Notes under the pieces: generated by a model
Seen by the model: the letters and a program-made list of their open reading frames with translations, nothing else
What the model was told of the DNA's origin: nothing
Database searches by the model: none
NCBI GenBank assembly: GCA_016702305.1
Contig: JADJEH010000017.1
Location: 310,001 to 374,000, forward strand
DNA from: a bacterium
GTDB lineage: Bacteria; Electryoneota; RPQS01
DNA: 64,000 nt
Direction: 5' to 3'
In this document: piece by piece, positions 1 through 9,356 of the stretch
Numbering within the stretch: position 1 is the first letter of the stretch
Layout: every line of letters begins with the position of its first letter
Translations under genes and position numbers: made by a program

Positions 1-2156
1 GCTGAACCGCGATCAGATCGGCAACGAAAATTTTACGGTCGCGCTCGAGCGCGTGAGCTATACGACCGACGAAGTGGTCATCCAAGGCCATCGCTTCGGC
101 AATGATCCGCGCAAATCGCCCAGGCGATCGCCGAAGTCACCGCCAAGCAAATCGAGTTTCAACAGCCGCGCACGACTGCCGAAGTGCTCGAAAGCGGCGG
201 TGTGTTCGTGCAGCGCAGTCAATACGGCGGCGGCTCGCCGATGCTGCGCGGCTTCACGGCGAACGGCGTGCTGCTCGTGCTCGACGGCGTGCGCATGAAC
301 AATGCGATCTATCGCGCCGGAAATTTGCAGAATTCAATACAGGTGGACGCCAATGCGCTGGGCTCGGCCGATATTCTGTTCGGGCCCGGTTCGGTTCAAT
401 ACGGCAGCGACGCGATGGGCGGTGTGATGGTCTTTAACACCACTGATCCGCTGCCCTCGCTCTTGAAAACGGCGAAGGTTGACGCACGCGCCTTTACGCG
501 CTACGCGACAGCCAATGATGAACGCACGGTCGGCGGGACAATCGAATACGGGATGCGAAAATGGGCGCTCCTCGGGAATGTCACCTACAGTGATTTTGGT
601 GATCTGCGCTCGGGAAACGTGCGCAGCGACGCCTATCCCGATTACGGCTGGCGGCGCGAATATGTGGCGCGCGAAAACGGCGCCGATGTCATTGTGCGGA
701 ACGATCACTCGACGGTCCAGCGTTTCACCGGGTATACGCAGGCCAATGTTCTCGGCAAGGTGCGCTATTGGCATAATGCGCATCTCAATCTTACCTACGG
801 ACTGGTTTACGACCTCGTCGAATATTCCGCGCTACGACCGTTTGGAACAGTATCGCAACGGTGCGCTGCGCTACGCTGAATGGTATTACGGGCCGCAAGA
901 GTTGCTGCTAAACCGACTGACCGCCCACGCATCGGGTGGCGGAGCGCTATTTGACGAAGCCGAGTTTACGGTCGCGCATCAGGACTACCAAGAAAGCCGC
1001 CACGACCGTACGCGCGACAACGACAGCCGCAATGATCGCACTGAAGACGTCAGCATATTCTCCGTGAACGCCGACGCCAGGTCGAGCGCTGGGCTCGGGC
1101 ACGCTGTTCTACGGCGCTGAAGCGGTACTGAATGATGTGCAGTCTTCCGCGCAGAAGTACAATATTGTGACCGGCGAAACCGCGGCGCAATCCACGCGTT
1201 ATCCCGACGGCGGGAGCAACACCACGCAACTGGCCGCATACTGCGGTTGGCGGGCGCCAGTGTCCCGCGCGATTGTCATGACTGCGGGCCTGCGCTATTC
1301 GCATAACATGCTCACATCAAAGTTTGACGATCAGTCGTTTTTTGCCTTCCCCTTTGACGAGATCAAGTACGACAACGGCGCGCCGACGGCGAGCCTCGGC
1401 GCGGTCTACAACGCGGCGGCCTGGCAGGTGCGCGGCGCGTTGGCGAGCGGTTTTCGCGCGCCGAATGTGGATGATGTCGGCAAGATCTTTGACACAGGGA
1501 ACGGCGTGGTCATCTTTCCCAATCCCGAACTGAGTTCGGAGTATTCTTACAACGGTGAGCTTGGCCTGGCGCGTGACTTCGGCCGCTTCAGCGCCAGCGC
1601 TACGGGTTACTATTCGATGCTGCGCGACGCCGTGCTGGTGCGCGACGCACAGTTCAACGGCGCGGATTCGATACTCTATGACGGCGCAATGGCGAAAGTC
1701 AAATCGCTGCAGAATGTCGGCGAAGCGTTTATTGCCGGGCTGGATGTGCAGGCGAAGTGCGAGATCAATGAACGATTGACCGCGAGCACGCAGCTTTCCA
1801 CTGCGCAAGGCCGCGACACCGAGAGCGATTTGCCGCTGCGCTCCGTGCCGCCGCTGTTCGGGCAGACGAGTTTGATCTGGCAGCAGGAGCGCTGGGCGGC
1901 GGAGCTGTTCGCGCGTTATAACGCATGGAAACAGCTTGATGACATGCCGATTGCCGGCGGCGAGGTTACGGCGTATACGGATGATGGCGTGCCGTCGTGG
2001 TGGACGTTGAATGTACGCGGAGACGTCAAGCTTGTTGAGCATCTCGAACTGGTCGCGGCGCTGGAAAACATTCTCGATCTGCATTATCGCCCGTACGCAT
2101 CGGGTGTGAGCGCGCCGGGCCGGAATCTGATTCTGAGCTTGAGGGCGGAGTTGTAG
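1..2156 (+). CDS. TonB-dependent outer-membrane receptor, 5'-truncated, three apparent frameshifts
   Basis: Outer-membrane TonB-dependent transporter of the heme/hemoglobin or siderophore receptor type. The reading frame starts in frame 2 at the window edge (end of an N-terminal carboxypeptidase-like domain, then DEVVIQGHRF), moves to frame 1 near 115 (plug domain with VLLVLDGVRMNN and FGPGSVQYGSDAMGG), back to frame 2 near 828, and to frame 3 near 1085 (LGSGTLFYGAEAVLND). It then reads to the stop through typical barrel sequence with GFRAPNVDDVGKIFD and a C-terminal strand ending NLILSLRAEL. Joined, the pieces give a continuous receptor, so the breaks look like single-base indels. Whether these are mutations or assembly errors cannot be told from one sequence; nearby genes show the same fault. 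The substrate is not identifiable. The N-terminus lies outside the window. Confidence 0.85.
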
Positions 2157-2199
2157 GTTCTTGTTTTCTTCTTCGGTGGGTCCCGAGAGGAGAGGTGTT

Positions 2200-3594
2200 A
2201 TGCGATGGATTCTTGTGGTCATCGTTTTCTCCACGGTCAGCTTGGCGCAGCCCGTGGAGATGTTTGAGATTCCGTTCAGTGGCGTGGCGGCGCCGCTTGA
2301 GGTGTTGGCGGTGGCGAATGACGACAATATCGCGGATGTTTTTGTCAAGTCAACGGACGGTTCGGTGTATAAGCTGACGTATGATTTGGTGGCGCACGAA
2401 GTGATCGGAACGCGCGTGCCGATTGCGCTCGGCAGTTCGGTGCGCTACGGTTTGCTGAATGCGGCGTCCTTGGGGAACGGACAATGGGCCGTCGTGCTGA
2501 GCGGCTGTTTTAACTGCTCTGTCGCGGCGGAGCGCTACCAGGCCTTTCTGATTACGGGTAGCGGCAATGTGATGGACTCAGACGAGATGATTTATGACGT
2601 CGCGGCTGGCGGCATCTTCGCTACGTTCGGACCGTTGACGGACGCGCGAATTGCGCGGCATCCCGAGGGCGGATTCTTTGTCACCGGATCGGCAACCGGA
2701 ATGTGGGGCGTTGAACCGACGGCCGAACTGTTCAGTTGGGCACATGATCTTAGTGCGCCGTACTATTCCTATTACTCGGTGGGCGACCACATCATGCGCG
2801 TGTTTCCGCAATTTCTGACCGGTGACACACTGTTGATTCTGAGCACGCGCAGTCTGGGCGGAACAGCGGCCGCGTGGTTGTCGCCCTGTCTGACGCCGGA
2901 GTGTTCAACACAAGTTATGGGATGGGATGTTTCGTTGTTCGCTGAAGCCATGCTGCGGACGCCGGGAGGCCGCATCATCGCGTGGCGTGGGGATCAGATA
3001 ATGGAGCTGTTGTCTGATGGCGGACTCGACACGCTGAACGATGCGGCAAGCGAGCCGCATTGGTCCGCGCGCTTTGCGGCGCATCCGGATTACGGGTTTG
3101 CCGCGATTTGGCAGTACGGGCAGTCCACGATGCTGGCTCGCGTGGATACGAACGGCAGCGCGCCGGCGGCGGATGGCTCTGTCGCCTGGAACGTCGTGCC
3201 GCAGTCCGCGTTCGTGAGTTTTGACGGCGACGGTGCGCTATTGGCGGGCTATGCAGTCAATGACACGACGGTGGGCCTGACAAGGGTACCGTGGACTGCG
3301 CCGCTGAATGTGCCTGCCCCGCCGATGGTCATTCCTAAGACATTCCTGCTCAGAGCATTTCCCAATCCGTTTAACTCGTCGGTCAGTATTGAGTATGACT
3401 TGCAAAACGCCGCCGACGTCCGCCTAAGTATCTTCAACACACTCGGTCAGGAGATCGCCACGCTCGTTGATGGCCGCTCCGCCTCCGGAACGCATAGGCT
3501 GGTCTGGTCGCCCGCTGCCGCCAGTGGCGTCTACTTCGTCAAGCTCACGGCGGGTGAACTTGTAATCAGTCAGAAGATTTTGTACATTCGATAG
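2200..3594 (+). CDS. Exported protein with type IX (Por) C-terminal sorting domain
   Basis: A 464-residue secreted protein. I chose the ATG at 2200 because a purine-rich GAGAGGAGAGG ribosome site sits just upstream and the protein then begins with a signal peptide (MRWILVVIVFSTVSLAQ); an earlier TTG at 2161 would bury it. The middle has no motif I can assign and resembles a beta-propeller or WD-like repeat surface protein. The last ~80 residues are a type IX sorting domain: FPNPFNSSVSIEYD, then LGQEIATLVDG, GTHRLVW and SGVYFVKL, ending in K-ILYIR. Proteins with this domain cross the outer membrane by the Por system and are usually anchored or released at the surface. It follows the TonB receptor by 43 bases and may be cotranscribed with it. 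Confidence 0.85.
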   Translation: MRWILVVIVFSTVSLAQPVEMFEIPFSGVAAPLEVLAVANDDNIADVFVKSTDGSVYKLTYDLVAHEVIGTRVPIALGSSVRYGLLNAASLGNGQWAVVLSGCFNCSVAAERYQAFLITGSGNVMDSDEMIYDVAAGGIFATFGPLTDARIARHPEGGFFVTGSATGMWGVEPTAELFSWAHDLSAPYYSYYSVGDHIMRVFPQFLTGDTLLILSTRSLGGTAAAWLSPCLTPECSTQVMGWDVSLFAEAMLRTPGGRIIAWRGDQIMELLSDGGLDTLNDAASEPHWSARFAAHPDYGFAAIWQYGQSTMLARVDTNGSAPAADGSVAWNVVPQSAFVSFDGDGALLAGYAVNDTTVGLTRVPWTAPLNVPAPPMVIPKTFLLRAFPNPFNSSVSIEYDLQNAADVRLSIFNTLGQEIATLVDGRSASGTHRLVWSPAAASGVYFVKLTAGELVISQKILYIR

Positions 3595-3680
3595 GTTGTG
3601 GCCGAATTGTCTGGCCCGAGGCCCAACCTAGGTTTCCCTCGGCATTTTTAATTTTCCCATTTTCAATTTTCTCCTCTCCC

Positions 3681-4592
3681 ATGCCTAAAATTCTGCTCAA
3701 CGACGGGATTGACAAGTCTGCCGCTGAAGCCCTGATCTCGTCGGGCTTCGACATTGATCTGAATCACTACGAAGGCGCCGAACTGCTCGCCAAGGTCAAA
3801 GATGTTGAAGGTTTGACCGTGCGCTCGGCTACCAAAGTCACCAAAGAAATCATTGACGCCGCACAACATCTGAAGATTATCGTGCGCGGCGGCGTCGGCG
3901 TGGATAATATTGACGTGGCGTATGCAGAAGCGCAGGGCATCGCCGTGCGCAATACGCCCGCCGCATCGTCCACATCCGTCGCGGAGTGCGCGCTGGGGCT
4001 CATGTTCGCGGTGGTCCGCGCCATTCCCGCCGCCAATGCTTCCATGAAATCCGGCGAATGGGACAAGAAGTCGTTCTCGAAAGGCATTGAACTCGAAGGC
4101 AAGACGCTCGGCATCATCGGCATGGGCCGGATTGGCACGCGACTCGCCGAGAAGGCCGCCAGCATCGGCATGCGCGTGATCATGGGTTACGATAAATTCC
4201 CCGATAACGTGAAAGCCAAGGGCTTCCAACTGCGCGAGCTGGACGACGTGTTTGCCGAGTCGGATATCATCTCGCTGCATATTCCCAAGAGCAAAGATGA
4301 ACCGGCCCTGATCGGTCCGGCGGAGCTGGCCAAGATGAAAAAGGGCGTGATTCTGATTAACACGGCGCGCGGCGGCGTGATTGACGAAGATGCGCTGTTG
4401 GCCGCGATGGAGTCCGGTCACGTATACGGCGCAGGCATTGACGTGTGGGTCGGTGAGCCCAAACCACGCCGCGATTTGGTGGAGCATCCGAAGGTTGTTG
4501 CTCTTCCGCATGTCGGAGCGCAGACCATTGAGGGGCAAGGCCGCGTCGGCGGCGAAGTCGCCGATATTCTGAAGGAGTACTTCGGGAAGTAG
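3681..4592 (+). CDS. D-2-hydroxyacid dehydrogenase (phosphoglycerate dehydrogenase-like)
   Basis: A 303-residue NAD-dependent D-2-hydroxyacid dehydrogenase of the short SerA type, lacking the C-terminal ACT domain. The Rossmann motif GMGRIG is near residue 151, and the catalytic triad of the family is present: Arg in NTARGGVID, Glu in WVGEPK and His in PHVGAQT. The N-terminal half has the usual VGVDNIDV and TPAASSTSVAE sequences. In this subfamily the likeliest reaction is 3-phosphoglycerate to 3-phosphohydroxypyruvate, the first step of serine synthesis, but other 2-keto acids are possible and no other serine gene is nearby. The start is preceded by a pyrimidine-rich stretch with no clear ribosome site. 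Both flanking genes are exported cargo proteins unrelated to this role. Confidence 0.88.
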   Translation: MPKILLNDGIDKSAAEALISSGFDIDLNHYEGAELLAKVKDVEGLTVRSATKVTKEIIDAAQHLKIIVRGGVGVDNIDVAYAEAQGIAVRNTPAASSTSVAECALGLMFAVVRAIPAANASMKSGEWDKKSFSKGIELEGKTLGIIGMGRIGTRLAEKAASIGMRVIMGYDKFPDNVKAKGFQLRELDDVFAESDIISLHIPKSKDEPALIGPAELAKMKKGVILINTARGGVIDEDALLAAMESGHVYGAGIDVWVGEPKPRRDLVEHPKVVALPHVGAQTIEGQGRVGGEVADILKEYFGK

Positions 4593-4622
4593 TAGTTGAG
4601 CGGCGGCACGTCGTGAGCATTG

Positions 4623-4658
4623 CGCGCTAGCGGCCCTGGGCCCAGCAACTGCGCTAGC
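4623..4658 (-). repeat. 36-bp intergenic palindromic repeat, copy 1
   Basis: Read on the minus strand, this matches the copies at 10502-10537 (about 27 of 36 positions) and 63835-63870. It contains GCTAGCGC at one end, a central GCTGGGCCC and CGCTAGCGCG at the other end, so it can form a hairpin. All three copies are between genes or touch a stop codon. Confidence 0.5.
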
Positions 4659-4687
4659 TTGCGAGTGGCATCGTTCGTGCGTATCTT
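4659..4687 (+). promoter_or_regulatory. Promoter TTGCGA-N17-TATCTT
   Basis: A -35 element TTGCGA (4659-4664), a 17-base spacer and a -10 element TATCTT (4682-4687). The same -10 with a TTGC-type -35 recurs at 7915, 16221, 35338 and 39548. It would start a transcript near 4694 that enters the structured leader and terminator before 4930. Confidence 0.5.
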
Positions 4688-4693
4688 ATCGAA

Positions 4694-4881
4694 GTGGGCC
4701 ACACCGGGCGCTTCCTATATATGTAGTGCCCGATGGTGTCCATCCGACCGACATATCCCCTTGTCTTTGTTGCACTTCAGACCGGAGTGCCCTGCGTGCT
4801 CTGTTCCAGCTTCGACAAGGTTAATTATCTGATTTTTAAGGCCTTCCGCTGCGAGCCACCGCTCGCCGGGAGGCCTTTTTG
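4694..4881 (+). ncRNA. Candidate small RNA or transcription-attenuating leader
   Basis: Bounded by a promoter-like pair (4659-4687) and an intrinsic terminator ending in T5 (4881). By eye it can form a nested helix, ACACC (4701-4705) with GGTGT (4735-4739), enclosing GGGCGCT (4706-4712) with AGTGCCC (4725-4731), and a separate hairpin GCACT (4772-4776) with AGTGC (4786-4790). CGAAG at 4690 could also pair with CTTCG at 4811. I do not recognise a known family. It is either a free-standing RNA of about 185 nt or a leader controlling the cargo gene at 4930. No folding programme was run. Confidence 0.35.
4838..4881 (+). terminator. Rho-independent terminator
   Basis: AAGGCCTTCC pairs with GGGAGGCCTT (one G-U pair), with an inner GCGAGC/GCTCGC stem, followed by TTTTT. 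It lies upstream of the gene at 4930, so it ends a short transcript from the promoter at 4659 or acts as an attenuator. Confidence 0.75.
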
Positions 4882-4929
4882 CGTTGCGAAAGCAAACCCA
4901 GTTCATGCAAAATGGGGAGGTACTACTCC

Positions 4930-6257
4930 ATGAAACACTCCGTGCTGTGCCTCTTGGCATTACTTCTGACCGTTCAGCAGCTTTCCGCGCTGGAAAATCA
5001 CTTCTGGTTGACGGACGGCGAAACCTCGCTGACGTTCCCCACTGATATTTCGCGCTTCTTCGGGCGCGACACCCTGTGGGGCCCGATACGCTCCAATGAT
5101 TGGATTGCCACACAGAATGACGTCAATGGTTTGCCGGTGTTCTATGTGCAGCCAGTCACCGCCATGCCGAGTTTTCGCCCGGGCAGTCCGAATCCCCCGG
5201 GGCAATTCTTGGGCGGCCCGCCGATATTCAATGCGCCGATCATCGAGTTTCCGGACAGCTTGAGATTCCTGCGCGCGGATGCTCTAGAGCAAGAGCGCTT
5301 TCTTTTTGTCGAGGGACACGAATGGTACGGCACGATTTGGAGCACGCAAGTCCGCTTTTACCACTGGCCGGTAGGCACACCACTCGACACGCTCGAAGCC
5401 GCGTTCCTTGAGTTTCCACTCAATGACTACAGACAGGTGTTCTTTGTGGACGGCCAACTCGATTTGCGCGGCGAGATGTTCCCCAATGATTGCCAATTGC
5501 TGCTGGGCGCAAGCGGGGATATTCGTTTGATTGACAATGTCATGTTCGCGGGAACAAACTGGACGAACGGCACGCTGCCGGATGGTGTGACGTCGCGCAT
5601 CGCGCTGGCTTCGGAACAGAGCATCGTCGTGGCCAATACGTGGGAGAATGGCCGCGAGAATTGCTCGGGGCCGGGCGGCCTGCACGACCGCTGCAACATC
5701 GTCGTTACTGCATTCATATTCGCACTGCGGGGCAGTTTTACATTCGAGCAGCAAAACGACACGGATGACGACTATATCTCGCCGACGCAACCCGATGAGC
5801 GCGGAAATCTTGTGATGACCGGCGGCATCACGCAATGGCGGCGCGGCTATGTGCATCGCTCCAATCGCGGCGGCACGGGATACAACAAAAGGTATCACTA
5901 CGACGCGCGCGCCACTGGCGCACGGGTATTTTTGAGCAAATTGATCCGTGGCGAAAGGCTACTGAGTTCACCGATGTTACCGAGCGGCTCTTCCCGGCGC
6001 AGTTCACGCTGATCGTTTCGCCCAATCCGTTCAATGCGAGCACGACGATTCGCTATACGCTGCCCGAAGCGGCGCATGTGCGCGCTGTCGTGTATGATGT
6101 CACAGGCCGCGCGGTTACGGAATTGATGGACGAAACCACCGCCGCCGGAAGTCACGCGCTGCAATTCGACGGCGCGAATCTCTCGTCCGGTGTATATCTC
6201 CTGCGGTTCGCCGCAGGCGAGCAGATTTCAACTCACAAACTGCTCTTGATTAAGTAA
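4930..6257 (+). CDS. Exported type IX cargo protein, tandem paralog 1, one frameshift
   Basis: Starts at the ATG at 4930 with a signal peptide (MKHSVLCLLALLLTV...LSA). The body is rich in aromatic and acidic residues (ENHFWLTDGE, TLWGPIRSNDWIA, ANTWENGREN, TQWRRGYVHRSN) and is homologous along its length to the next gene, so the two arose by tandem duplication. I know no function for this family; the text resembles a surface shell or right-handed helix protein. The frame breaks at a CG-dinucleotide run near 5908-5916: frame 1 reads to YHYDARA, frame 3 resumes with RHWRTGIFEQID and gives a type IX sorting domain (SPNPFNASTTIRYT ... GVYLLRFA ... KLLLIK). Compared with its neighbour it lacks the ASH-like module before the sorting domain. 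Confidence 0.8.
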
Positions 6258-6290
6258 CTCTTTCATAAGCCCTGTCTGGAGGGACGGCTG

Positions 6291-7819
6291 ATGAGACGAA
6301 TGTGTTTTGCTTTGACTTTGCTCGCGGCAGTTCTTGTCACCGAAATGTCGGGCACCGAGAACTACGTGTGGCTCACGAATTGGGAAACACCCGCGCTCTT
6401 CCCGGGCACGGCTTTGCCTTTTCGCGGCGGCGACACGCTGTGGGGACCGGTGCATTCGAACGATTGGATCGCTACGATGAACGCGGGCGGTCAGCCAGTG
6501 TTCTATGATGTGGTCAGTACGACCAAACCAAGTTTCAGACCGGGTAGCCCCAGTCCGGCAGGCATCTTTCTGGGTGGACCACCGGAGTTCAGTGTCCCTC
6601 CGATCATGCTGCCACCCGATCTTGAACGCTTGCGGACATTGGCTATGGTGCGCTCGGCCAACTTTGAGATTGACGGGCAGGAGTGGTTTGCAGAACTTGC
6701 GGACGATACGTTGTACGTCGCACACTGGCCGGTCGGAACGCCGCGGGATACCATGCTTCCGCCGTCGTATTCACTTGATCTGGTGACTCACCCTCACGTG
6801 TTCTTCGACGGCCCGCTCGACGTTCGCGGCGTTCTTAATCCGAATGAACTTTTCGTGACAATTGGCTCGTCTGAGAACATTCGCGTTCTCGATAATGTGA
6901 TTATCGCGGGCACTGATACCGTCACAGGATTGGTTCCTGCTGATGCGACCTCGGCGCTGTGTTTGGCCAGCGAACGCTCAATTATTATTGCCAACACATG
7001 GGAGAATGGACGGGAGAACTCCTCGTCCGGCTCAAACGTAGTCATTACCGCAATGCTTTACGCGACTCGTGGATCGCTCGAATTCGAGCAGATGAACGAT
7101 GTCGCAGACCCCTATGTCTCTCCTGTTACGCCGGACGAGCGCGGAGCACTGATGATCACGGGTGGCATTGTGCAATGGCGGCGCGGTTTCGTGCATCGGT
7201 CGAACAACAATGGAACGGGTTACCGATTGAAACTTCGATACGACGAGCGACTCCGCTATTGGGATGCGGGCGTTAGTGATGAGAACGCACTTTATCCGGA
7301 CACGCTCTTCTTCGTTGATACTCGGACTGGTGAGACGGGTATGACACGCTCGTGATTGAGGGAAACGGCGCGTTTTCAGGCGCACTCGCGTCCTATCCGT
7401 TCGCCACGAACGCAACCTATCAATTTGCCGGACCGTTTACCGTTCCCGTTTCATTCACGCCGCCGTTCCCGGGGCCGCACACGGGCGTGCTCTCGTTCTT
7501 CATCGGCGGGCAGTATCACTCCATCGCTTTGCGCGGGAACGGTATCTCTGCCGGCGCTCCCCCCATCGCCCCCGAAATTTACCCCAACCCGTTTAACAAC
7601 GTCACATCGTTGAGCTTTACACTTCCCGAAGCTGCGCATGTGCGCGCGGTGGTGTATGATGTGCTCGGACGTGAAGTGGCGCGATTGGCCGATGAAGCCT
7701 TCATCGCCGGGCAGCACCGCCTGTCCGTGCAGGCCACCGCGTGGAGCTCCGGCGTCTATTTCCTGCGCTTTGAAACACTTGGGCAAATCGAAACGCGGAA
7801 AATGCTGTTGATAAAATAG
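6291..7819 (+). CDS. Exported type IX cargo protein, tandem paralog 2, one frameshift
   Basis: Homologous to the preceding gene: signal peptide (MRRMCFALTLLAAVLVTEMS), NYVWLTNWETP, TLWGPVHSNDWIATM, ANTWENGREN, VQWRRGFVHRSN. It follows that gene by 33 bases with GGAGGGACGG as ribosome site. Frame 3 runs to DTRTGETG near 7335 and frame 2 continues with YDTLVIEGNGAFSG. The continued part has an ASH/HYDIN-like immunoglobulin module (PVSFTPPFPG ... SIALRGNG) absent from paralog 1, then a type IX sorting domain (YPNPFNNVTSLSFT ... SGVYFLRFE ... KMLLIK). The role is unknown. Two adjacent paralogs both broken late in the gene could mean decay, but single-base errors explain each break equally well. 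Confidence 0.8.
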
Positions 7820-7914
7820 GGGTTGGAATGTCAACCGTCCCGGGCACGCGCGGCGCGTGCCGCGGCAAGTGTGCCTGAAGGGCCTGACCAGCGCAGAACC
7901 CGCTTGACACGCGG

Positions 7915-7943
7915 TTGCAAATCTGTGCAAAAATCCTTATCTT
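7915..7943 (+). promoter_or_regulatory. Promoter TTGCAA-N17-TATCTT
   Basis: TTGCAA (7915-7920), 17 bases, TATCTT (7938-7943). A start about 7 bases downstream would fall at or next to the GTG codon at 7951, suggesting a leaderless or nearly leaderless message for the transporter gene. A TTGACA at 7904 is also present but has no suitably spaced -10. Confidence 0.5.
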
Positions 7944-7950
7944 TCACCCC

Positions 7951-8837
7951 GTGCTGATTGCCTACTTGGCCCTGCTCGGGGTGACTGTTTTTTGGGGGTT
8001 CACTTTCCCCGTCGTGCAGTGGTCATTGGACGATTGCTCGCCCGTGCTGTTCGTAGCCCTGCGCTTCGCACTCGCCGCGCTGCTCTTTCCACTCTTCTTC
8101 GGCAAGAAATCACTGTCGCTTGATCCGCAACTGATCAAGCGTGGCTTGTGCTCGGCGCGTTTCTGTGCGGCGGCTATATCTTTCAAACGATCGGACTGCG
8201 TTACACGACCTCGGCGCGCGCGGGCTTCATCACCGCGATGTATGTGCCGCTGACGCCAATTCTCGCGTGGTTGTTGTTTCGCGCCAAGACCCGCCGCCGC
8301 ATCTGGCTCGCTGCGGCAATCGCGTTTCTCGGCATCGTCACGATGTCCCTGCCGGAGACCTTCGTGGACGGCAAACCGATGCTCGAGCAGATGGTGCTTA
8401 ATTTCGGCGACCAGTTGATTCTGCTGTGCGCGCTGTGCTACGGTTTTCATATTCTCTATATCAACCGCTGGTCGCGCGCAGAAAATGAGTTGACGTTGAC
8501 ATGGCTGCAATTGACCGCCACGGGACTCATCGCTGCCGCACTGCTACCGTTTGAAAAAATTCACTTCGCCCTGACAAGTCAAGTGGCGCTCGCGCTGGGC
8601 TTCACCGCGATCTTCGGGTCCGTCATCGCGATTTGGGCCATGATGCGTTTCCAACCACGCGTGCCCGTCGCCGGAGCGGCCGTCGTCTATTCGATGGAGC
8701 CGGTCATGGCCGGACTCGCCGCGTGGCTTATGCAGGACCAAGTTCCGCCGCCGCTCACTATCTTCGGCGCGGCGCTGATTATTCTGGCGATGCTCATCGC
8801 CGCCACCATCCAAGAACCCGAACCCGCCCGATCATGA
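7951..8837 (+). CDS. EamA/DMT-family membrane transporter, one frameshift
   Basis: Ten-helix drug/metabolite transporter superfamily protein with two EamA repeats. It starts at GTG 7951 (VLIAYLALLGVTVFWGFTFP), which has the family's typical first helix WGFTFPVVQ. Frame 1 reads to LIKRG near 8144 and frame 3 resumes with VLGAFLCGGYIFQTIGLRYT, the classical second and third helices, so one G appears to be missing around 8145. The second repeat (GFTAIFGSVIAIWAMMRF ... VVYSMEPVMAGL) is intact. The exported or imported solute cannot be inferred. The stop overlaps the next start (ATGA), so it is translationally coupled to the exported coiled-coil protein. Confidence 0.82.
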
Positions 8838-9350
8838 TGTTTCGTTTGGCAATGCTGTTGCTGTGCGCCGTCTTTACGCTCGTCTCCGCGCGCCCGCGCG
8901 TCGTCGTCGAGCGCGATTCCACCTTGATGAACCGCGTTGATCCGAACATGCAGCCTTACTACATTCCCGGCACCGATACCAGCGCGCCGCGCATGGTCAT
9001 TGATCCGGGCGCCATGGTATACCAAATGCAAGTGGACTCGATCAACAAGGCCGCCGAGGACAAGATCCGCGAGCAGATCATTGCGCTCGAAAAGCACTTC
9101 GAGGATCCCGAGTTCGAAGAGAAGACGGGCGCGTCATCGGCGCAATCGTCGTGGAACAGCAGATGGCGCTGCTCGATATCCAGATTGACCGCGCCGTCTC
9201 GCTGCGCGATACGCTGCTCCTCATGGGCTTGCAGGTCGGATTGGGCGAGTTACTGAAGGCACATCCCGAATGGAATATGAACTGCTGAACCTCGACAAAC
9301 GGATCAGCCAGAGCTTTCAAATGCTCTATGAGCACACCACAAAGCCGTAA
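8834..9350 (+). CDS. Exported coiled-coil protein of unknown function, two frameshifts
   Basis: Begins with a signal peptide (MMFRLAMLLLCAVFTLVSA) and overlaps the transporter stop by four bases. Frame 2 reads to EFEEKTG near 9125; the +1 frame continues with RVIGAIVVEQQMALLDIQID and VSLRDTLLLMGLQVGLGELL; and near 9270 a second shift gives MEYELLNLDKRISQSF and a stop at 9350. Joined, the product is about 170 residues, mostly helical with charged heptads, so a periplasmic or outer-membrane-associated coiled coil is likely. I recognise no family. The helical reading of the joined frames is what supports this as one gene; the exact shift positions are approximate. Confidence 0.5.
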
Positions 9351-9356
9351 TCACGC

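Larger units (their letters stand above)
4593..4929. other. Intergenic region with repeat, promoter, structured leader and terminator
   Basis: This 337-base gap has no convincing gene. In order it holds a 36-base palindromic repeat (4623-4658), a promoter-like pair (4659-4687), a stretch able to fold into several hairpins, and a strong intrinsic terminator (4838-4881), ending about 50 bases before the next start. Short reading frames here have no codon bias or family match. Confidence 0.6.

Noticed and set aside
1317..2348. 343-codon minus-strand frame opposite the TonB receptor
   Set aside because: Antisense to a clear barrel sequence with FRAPNVDDVGKIFD. High GC leaves long open frames on the wrong strand; the Arg/His-rich composition is typical of shadows.
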